A DNA stretch of 64,000 nt. Origin: Armigeres subalbatus (Eukaryota; Arthropoda; Insecta; Diptera; Culicidae). The notes below the pieces were generated by a model. The model did not search any database. It was given only the letters and a program-made list of their open reading frames with translations, and was not told the DNA's origin. Position numbers and translations under genes: made by a program. The stretch covers positions 34,354,120 through 34,418,119 of the forward strand of contig NC_085141.1 in NCBI RefSeq assembly GCF_024139115.2. The letters run 5' to 3'. This document shows positions 56,640-64,000 of the stretch, one piece after another. Within the stretch, counting starts at the first letter, position 1, and every line of letters starts with the position of its first letter.

Positions 56640-57540
56640 TTTGGTGTGATGGATAGGGCGTGATGTGTTTACTCTATGATAAGAATTGGGTACAAATTGA
56701 ATGATGAATAGCATGGCAGTATGTGATATGATTTTCAGCGCTTACTTTTGTATAAAAATATCCAAGGTTAATGTAAATTTTCGTTGGGATTCACGTTACA
56801 TCTCGGTGTGCAGTAGGTTACGAACATGGATTGTGGAAAATGCCATTAGGGCGAAAGAAAATTCTCCCATCGGGTGCCACTTATCGGCTTCCAAAATTGA
56901 TAACAATTTTCTGACAGGTTTCAATGTTTCCATGATATTTAATATTACCACTGTGTTAGTGCAGGTTGTAATTGTGTTTTGCTATAACCGGTTTTTATGG
57001 TCCCAAGTGTCCAACTCTTGATTATATTAGGATTTGAATGAACTGTTAAGTTAAACAGTGATTTCTACCTTACTAAGTATTAAAGAGATCATCATTACTT
57101 AGTAAAGGTGGACATCAAATTGAAGCCCAGTAAAAGAGAGTTTGCTGTAATTCGTAAACATAGACGATTATTAATATTCTGAATTCTGAAAGCTGAAAAC
57201 TAAGAAAAATAATATAGATTTCGATTTTGGTTTGTTGAACTACTTTCATATTTATTTCTAAGCTGTTGTAACGTAAAACTAGTTAAATTTTCTATTTAAT
57301 TTCAATTAGTCAGAAAACTCAAATTCATTAGTATGATAAATCCCATAATTAATTGCAGTTTTCACGAACGTTTCATAATGAATTTTGAAAATCTTTTTGG
57401 TTCAGAACACCATCTTCATAACTTTTGAACGCAATTGCTGATTTTGGTGACGATCAACAAGGCCTTACCACCTTTTGAATGGAACTTGTTGCGAGAAAAT
57501 CGGTTAAGCATTATTATATGAAAAATGAGTTTTTTTAATA
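56640..57540. other. KDSR 5' flank; nothing else recognised
   Basis: AT-rich sequence with no element ends or conserved frames. The part next to 56640 is the presumed promoter region. Confidence 0.35.
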
Positions 57541-57640
57541 TGTTGTACACACACACAAGACACACGCACAAACGGATAGTTCTACGAGCCTTCTATAAAA
57601 AGACCGTTTTTGGAGTTTGGATGAATGTGGATGAATATCA
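57541..57640. repeat. Dispersed cacaca/gagccttctataaaaag repeat, third copy
   Basis: tacacacacacaagacacac, ctacgagccttctataaaaa and gaccgtttttggagt match the corresponding part of 43089-43255. Confidence 0.45.
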
Positions 57641-57993
57641 CATTTTAAAAACTCGATGTGCATAGCATACAGAAGATTTAATTCGAAAGGTGGCAAAATT
57701 TTGTTGATCGCTATTGAATTTGATTATGATTATGAAGAAAAAAATGTATTGAACCAAAATGATTGAAGTCTTGGCTACATGCGAAAAAGACGGCATCATT
57801 ACTATGTGAATTCATTTGGTATTTTTGTTATTTATATTTATGATAGTGGGATTTGAGGCTTACCTTATTATACAATTACTGATCGGCTGCAACGGGGCTT
57901 GTCCAGTCATAAAATAATTTCGTTCCTCGAATTTCCTTGTCCTTCTATACACGCTATTGTACACATTAAAACTTAGAAAACTATGTTTGTATT

Positions 57994-58095
57994 CACTTGT
58001 CATAAAGACGTGTTCGTACTACCTATACCATTTAATTTTACCACTTGATTGTAACTTTAACAGATTCGATTTCGACCTTAATAGTAAGGCCGTGT
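57994..58095. repeat. Single arm of the 28541-28889 MITE family
   Basis: cacttgtcataaagacg, ccatttaattttaccacttg, attgtaactttaacagattc and tttcgaccttaatagtaagg match the right arm of the MITE at 28541-28889 with decay. No second arm nearby. Confidence 0.6.
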
Positions 58096-58921
58096 GTATT
58101 TTAGATTGTGAGTTGGATGGATTTATCAGATTTATATTTCATTGTCTTCTTCTTCTATGGCTCTACATCCCAACTGGAACTTTACCTGCTTTTCAACTAG
58201 TATTGTATTACTACTGTTAACACCGCTATCATACCCACCGTGTCCACCAACACTGCTACATACAAACGGAACAAGCCTGCCTGAGTTTCGTTGCCGATTT
58301 ACATCGTCTGCTTAGAAAGGAGGATAAAGAATGAATTGATAGAAGAAAAGATGAAGAAATGTAAACAAATCTGCCATTAGGATTGAATTAGATGCGTTGA
58401 ATTTATAAAATCTTATACTGTGAATTATAAGTGCCAGTAAACTATCTTGTGCTTAGGATTGTGGAATATTTGCAGTAAGTAATTGTACAAATTATACTAT
58501 TCAGGAAAATGGATTATTTATTAATAAGTGCTTTCAAATTCCTTTCAAATAGTCCAACTATTCATCTCGGTGATCGCCTTATATCGTAACTGAAAAGAAA
58601 AGAAATCATAATTAATTGCGGCTTGTAAGTTATAGAAAGTGACCTGAAAAGAAATTGACACTGAATTAAAGATTGTTATTTGTACACAGGGAAAGTATCC
58701 GATACAAAAAGAAACCAGGATCGAGTAGAAAGGTGTGGTGTGCAAGAGTACAATAAGACCAATTATTGTAAGTAGACACTAAAGATAAAACTGTGAGTTG
58801 CTAATTAAATATAAATTCTAGTTTGAGCTGCCGCAAAATCCGGGCTGCTTCGAGAAATTTGGTTCAAATCCGAACATTCTCAAAAATAATTGTAAGAGAG
58901 TAGGATAACTCTTATACTGCC

Positions 58922-60803
58922 ATGACCACTACTGCACAACTTCTGGACTTCACGGAAACTCCGTGTGCGGCCTGTGATGAGGTATCTACCGAGAACGAGA
59001 AGATGATAGGTTGTGATGGATGTGAACAGTGGTTCCACACCCGCTGCGTCAGGATAACGACCGAAGCAGAGATAGAGAAAAATGGTTCTGTGCGGATGAT
59101 AAGTGCCAACAGACCAAAAGAAGAGAAGGAGTCGTTCTAAGAAGAACGGCGATGAGTCGGACCGTTCCAGCGTCAAATCAGACGTTGCGCTCTCTCTGGA
59201 GCAAAAGCTCAAAGGAATGGAGGAGAATCAAAAGCGGATTGAGCAAGAGCTGGAAGCGGAAATGGCGTTGAAGAAAAAGGAAATGGAGTTTAAGCGATCG
59301 ATGGAAAGGAAACGTATGCTGTTAGAAAAGCAGATGCGCGAAGAAGAAGAAGAGCAAGAGAAGCTGCTGCAAGAAGAGATTCTACGGGAAAGAATGCTAC
59401 AGTTAGAACGTATGAAAGTCAGGAAGCAGACATTCGAGAACAATTTGAAGATCCTTGATGAAGAGATGCGCAAGTTGAAAACCTCTTCTGACAAGAGTAA
59501 GGTGAAAGCTGACTTCGATGCTGGTGAAGGAGTTTCAGGCATTAATCGGACGCCTTTACGCAATCCGGAAGTGGGAAAAGTTATGGAGCAAAGTCCGGTG
59601 AAGCCTAGGAAAACTCACGTAGTGGAATCTGAAGAAGAAGACACCGAAGCCGATGATGATGGAGAATCCGACACCGATGAAGATCAGGAAGATGAAGATG
59701 ACGACTCCATTGAAGAATCTGAGGGACCGTCTGTGAAGGTTGGGAAGAAAAACATGTCAAGCGGAAGGGTCCAACGTAATTCGAGCCAGTATGAGCTGGG
59801 GCAGCGACAATGCGCTCCGACTAAAATTCAGATGGCTGCAAGGAATGGTATCAGCAGGAAATTACCTATTTTCACAGGAAGACCGGAGGAATGGCCTCTA
59901 TTCTACGGAACGTATCAAGCGTCCAATGAAGCATGCGGCTACACGGACGTGGAAAATCTAGTGCGGCTGCAAGAATGCCTTAAAGGTCCAGCATTTGAAA
60001 TGGTTCGTGGACAGCTGCTCCTTCCAAAGTCGGTCCCGAAAGTGATCGTGAAGCTGCGGCAACTATACGGACGGCCAGAACAACTGCTGCACAGCCATCT
60101 AGAAAAAGTTCGACAATTAGATCCACCCAAAGCAGGTAAGCTTGCTAGCTTCATCCCATTCGGAACGGCTGTAGAGCAACTATGCGAGCATTTGGAGGCA
60201 GCTGATCTTAAGCAGCATTTAGTAAACCCGTTGCTTGTTCAAGACCTGGTGGAAAAATTGCCTGACAACGATAAACGTGAATGGGTACGTTACAAAAGAG
60301 GCAAGAAGAAGGTGACTCTCCGGACCTTTACAGATTTTCTGTCCGAAATCGTGGTGGACGCATGTGAAGCGAATGTAAGCCTAGACTATAAACCATCGAA
60401 TAGATCAACTGGCGAAGGACGGTCTGCAACCGGAGGTAGCAAATCTAAAGGGGCTCTATTCAATCACAATGAGGGAGTGCACAACCCAATCAGTTCATCA
60501 ATCGGCAATGACGATCGAAGAGGCTTCAAGTCGTGCAGAGTGTGTAATAGGACAGATCACCGATTACGTTATTGTCAAGACTTCAGGAACATGGACTACG
60601 CGGACCGAATGCGTGTAGTAGAACACTGGAAGCTGTGTCATACCTGTTTGAATGAGCATGGACAGGCGCAATGCAAGTTCAAATTACGGTGCAATGTAGG
60701 TGAATGCCGACAAGCACACAACTCACTTTTACACCCAAAGGAAGGATCCGTGGGAACTAGTGCACACACATCCGAACGAACAGCACCACGATGTTCCGAA
60801 TGA
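58922..60803 (+). CDS. gag: BEL/Pao gag with an N-terminal PHD-type finger (frame broken twice)
   Basis: It starts MTTTAQLLDFTETPCAACDE. CAAC, CDGC, WFH and RC give most of a C4HC3 PHD finger. The last pair (WFCADDKC) is in the next frame because a run of five A (59078-59082) seems to need six, and a run of four A (59116-59119) breaks it again. From 59122 one frame is open to 60803: a long coiled-coil region (about 59190-59480, Glu/Lys/Arg-rich), an acidic stretch (EEEDTEADDDGESDTDE), the gag core (ISRKLPIFTGRPEEWPLFYG) and paired CCHC-like knuckles near 60540-60700 (CRVCNRTDHRLRYC; CHTCLNEHGQAQC). The PHD-type finger may read chromatin, but that is inference. Confidence 0.75.
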
Positions 60804-63800
60804 TTCCGGTGCGTCTGCATAATGGAGGCAAATCAATAACGGTACTGGCATTCCTGGACGAAGGAGCTTCGGTAACTCTTGTGGAGCGGAGGCTAGCCGA
60901 TCGGTTGGGAGTAGTCGGTGTCCATGAAAAGCTCACCATTCAATGGACGGCGGACATAGAGCGAGTTGAAAAGGACTCAACGCGGACGAATGTTTGGGTG
61001 TCAGACATAGAGACAAAGGGAAAAACACTATTGACCACTGTTCACACGGTCAACAAACTAATGCTGCCAGCACAGTCACTAGATGCCAAGGAGTTGAGCC
61101 ACCATTACAGCCATCTGCGTGGTTTATCCATTTCGTCCTACAATGGAAGACCAGAAATGCTTATCGGATTGAACAACCTGCATGCCTTCGCTCCACTGGA
61201 AGCAAAAATCGGTAGAGTAATGGAACCAATAGCGGTAAGATGCCAACTAGGGTGGACCGTGTACGGACCGAAGAAAACTATGAGTTCGGCAGAAGTGGCC
61301 GGATTTGTGAACGTCCACCAGAACGTTTCTAACGAGGACCTTTATGATCTTTTGAAGAATCACTACGCCGTTGAAGAATCGGTAGTTACAATACAGTTGG
61401 AGTCTACGGAAAATAAAAGAGCACGCGAAATTCTTGAGCGGACTACCAGAAGAATTGGAGATAGTTTCGAAACCGGATTGCTGTGGAAAAATGATAATCC
61501 GTCTTTCCCAGATAGTTACCCAATGGCGGTGCGTCGGTTGAAACAGCTGGAAAAGAAGCTGGAGAGAAATCAAGAGTTGCAACGCAACGTTAGCGAGCAG
61601 ATTCTAGAGTACCAAAGAAAAGGATATGCACATCTGGCTACGACAGAAGAACTCGATGCAACGGATCCAAAAAATGTATGGTATCTTCCACTAAACGTCG
61701 TGCTAAACCCGAAAAAACCAGGGAAGGTCCGTCTTGTGTGGGACGCAGCTGCAACAGTTCAAGGTGTATCTTTAAACGACCAACTGTTGAAGGGACCCGA
61801 CATGCTGGTTCCTCTAGTAACAGTTATAGCAGGGTTCCGTGAGCATCGAATTGCTATAGGTGGTGATCTGCGTGAGATGTATCACCAAATCAAAATCATA
61901 CCTCAAGATAAGCAGTTTCAGCGTTTCTTATATCGCCACAACCCTAAAGAGACTCCACGCGTGTACATCATGGACGTCGTCACCTTTGCAGCAACAAGTT
62001 CCCCCAGCTCAGCTCAGTACATAAAAAACCGCAACGCACAAGATTACGCTGACCAATTTCCAGAAGCAGCGACTGCAATCATTGAACGACACTATGTTGA
62101 CGATTACTTCGATAGCGTAGATACTATCGAAGAAGCAATTAGACGTGCGAAGGAAGTCAAATTCGTTCACCAAAAGGGAGGTTTTGAGATCAGGAATTGG
62201 GTTTCGAACTCGAATGAAGTCCTGCAAAGTTTAGGCGAACAAAGGCCTATCACGCCCGTTCCATTTCACGAAGACAAAGCGACATCCCAAGAACGAGTGC
62301 TCGGGATGGTGTGGGATCCTGTAAGCGATGAGTTTTTGTTCTCCACAAAACACCGAGAGCATCATCTTCCATACTTCAGTGGAGAAAAACGCCCAACAAA
62401 GCGTGCTGTTCTTAGCTGTATTATGGGTTTCTTTGATCCGTTGGGTCTCCTTGCTCCGTTTACCATTCATGGTAAGATTATTGTACAAACTTTATGGCGT
62501 AGTGGCTGCGATTGGGACGAGGTCATTGGCGATGAATGCTGGGAAATGTGGAAGCGCTGGATTGATCTACTACCGGTGGTGGAAAACATTCGCATACCGC
62601 GATGCTATCTTGGAGATTATTCATCATCAGAAATCGAGTCAGCTGAGGCACACATTTTTACAGATGCTAGTGAACACGCGTACGGTTGCGTCGCATACTT
62701 GCGAGTGGTTACTGGCGGAGCTATTAGGTGTACGCTGATTATGTCTCGTTCAAAGGTAGCACCATTGAAACTACAATCAATCCCGAGGTTGGAGCTAATG
62801 GCGGCCGTTCTAGGCGCTCGAATGAGTCAAACGTTGATAGCTATACATTCGCTGAATATCAATCGATGTGTCTTGTGGACTGATTCGCGGACTGTCTGGA
62901 GTTGGATCCGATCAGACCAACATCAATACAAACAATTTGTTGCATATCGCATCGGAGAGATACTTGAGTTCACCAGAGCGACTGATTGGCGATGGGTACC
63001 AACCAAACAAAATCAAGCAGATGTCCTGACGAAGTGGCGTCGAGATACCTTTGACAGCGATGGGGGAATGGTTTCGAGGTGCATCGTTCCTCTATCAATC
63101 GGAAAACGAATGGCCAACTCTCGAAGTACCTTTCGAGCAAACAGCTGAGGAGGCTAGGGGTCATGTGTCGTATCATAATGTCATTGATGTCGACCGGTGT
63201 TCACGCTGGACAAAACTTCTAAGGGTAATGGCGTATGTAGTTAGATTCGTCGATAACTGCAAGCGCAAGATGACTGGACAACTGCTAATCACCGTTAAAG
63301 CAACGCATAATATGCAGCAGAGAATCCTAGCACTTCTGAAATCGAATCAAAGGCCGCTTCAGAAGGATGAATTTTATAGAGCTGAGATTGTTCTCTGGAA
63401 ACAAGCGCAGCAGAATAGTTTTCCCGACGAAAAAAATTTGCTTACTAAGAACCTTAGCCGAAAACCAGGAGAGAAGGAAGAAGCAGTCAAGAAATCTAGT
63501 TCCATCTATAAATTAACACCAATACTGGACGAAAATGGTGTACTTCGTATGGGCGGCAGACTGGAGTTGTCAGAGGAGCTATCATTTGATAAGAAATTTC
63601 CTATAATCTTGCCACGGAAGCATCCAACGACAGAAAAAGTTATTCATTTCTATCATGAAAAATTCGGCCATGGTAATCGAGAGACGGTGACAAATGAGCT
63701 ACGTCAAAGGTTCTGGATTCCGAACATCCGCGCCGCTGTGCGCCATGTTATGAATGAGTGTACGTGGTGTAAAGTTCATCGATGTTGTCCTCAAGTTCCT

Positions 63801-64000
63801 ATAATGGCGCCACTCCCAGTACAACGTATTACACCACACCACCGACCTTTCTACTCGGTGGGTATAGACTACTTAGGACCAATTGAAGTAACTGTTGGAC
63901 GTAGAAAGGAGAAGCGATGGGTGGCCGTATTCACCTATCTTGCAGTTCGTGCAGTACATTTTAGAAGTTGTCGCAAGTCTATCAACACAATCCTGCTTAA
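60791..64000 (+). CDS. pol: BEL/Pao pol: protease, RT, RNase H, integrase (partial)
   Basis: Protease: LAFLDEGASVTLVERRLADR near 60850. RT: VRLVWDAAATVQGVSL near 61728, AIGGDLREMYHQIKIIP near 61850 and catalytic YVDDYFDS near 62095. RNase H: IFTDASEHAYGCVAYLR near 62655 and LWTDSRTVWSWIR near 62875. Integrase: zinc-binding H-H-C-C near 63640-63775 (HFYHEKFGHGNRETV ... ECTWC) and the first catalytic Asp in SVGIDYLGP near 63860. The frame is open 60791-63148, then shifts at a G5 run (63062-63066, four G would fit) and is open to 64000. Gag and pol are in different frames at about 60790. The rest of integrase lies beyond the window. Confidence 0.85.

Larger units (their letters stand above)
58215..64000 (+). 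mobile_element. BEL/Pao LTR retrotransposon, runs off the right edge
   Basis: A likely 5' LTR starts with tgttaacaccgctatcatac (58215); its 3' limit is not defined, within about 58750-58850. A leader, gag (58922) and pol (60791) follow, ending inside the integrase at the window edge. Order protease, RT, RNase H, integrase and a DEGAS-type protease motif are BEL/Pao features. A related RT fragment lies at 48205-48357. In the leader, ggttcaaatcc (58860) resembles a tRNA T-arm in sense orientation, which is odd for a primer-binding site. Confidence 0.85.

Noticed and set aside
58850..58880. ggttcaaatcc in the BEL leader as the primer-binding site
   Set aside because: It has the sense, not the complement, of a tRNA T-arm, so it cannot pair with a tRNA 3' region in the usual way.

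Overview
The window looks like nuclear DNA of a culicine (Aedes-type) mosquito. Reasons: genes with short introns are sparse and separated by very dense, nested transposable elements; there is a full-length copy of the tRNA-derived Feilai SINE at about 38.8 kb; and LOA/Lian-type and RTE-type LINEs, BEL/Pao, copia and gypsy elements sit beside many MITEs. The species is inferred from element families I recognise, not from an alignment.

Five host genes can be supported. (1) An FG-repeat nucleoporin of POM121 type lies on the minus strand (7449-11538, three coding exons). (2) The Sec1/Munc18 protein Vps45 lies on the plus strand (19535-21611, three exons). (3) A metaxin-1-like outer mitochondrial membrane protein lies on the minus strand (39899-41062, three exons). 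(4) MBD2/3, a NuRD subunit, lies on the plus strand (42391-45175, four exons), divergent from metaxin. (5) 3-ketodihydrosphingosine reductase lies on the minus strand (55580-56639, two exons). They do not form one pathway; they are ordinary housekeeping genes in a transposon-rich landscape.

Layout. 1-6.2 kb: a minus-strand gypsy element whose pol is open to the left edge and whose gag is split by a 3.55 kb RTE LINE with a 12-bp target duplication. 6.2-7.4 kb: MITEs and the nucleoporin 3' flank. 12-19.3 kb: a cluster of MITEs and hairpins inside a possible 6.7 kb TTAA-flanked element. 22-27.6 kb: LINE relics and a decayed LOA/Lian LINE. 28.5-31 kb: MITEs within a degenerate GGCCAAA-rich array. 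31.7-38.8 kb: a copia element with at least three separate insertions, the largest being a 3.39 kb Sola-like DNA transposon that itself carries a TTAA-flanked MITE. 45.8-48.4 kb: an element bounded by inverted minisatellites, inserted in a LINE relic, then a BEL relic. 48.36-54.66 kb: a long inverted-repeat element hit by a second RTE copy and a foldback MITE. 58.2-64 kb: a BEL/Pao element running off the right edge.

The most useful cross-cutting observation is that several otherwise good reading frames, including conserved Vps45 and the nucleoporin, are broken by one-base length differences in homopolymer runs. This looks more like a sequencing or assembly artefact than biology. The most unusual structures are the minisatellite-ended element (45966-47498), the long inverted-repeat element with GCGCAGAAT motifs (48358-54662), and the Sola-like transposon.
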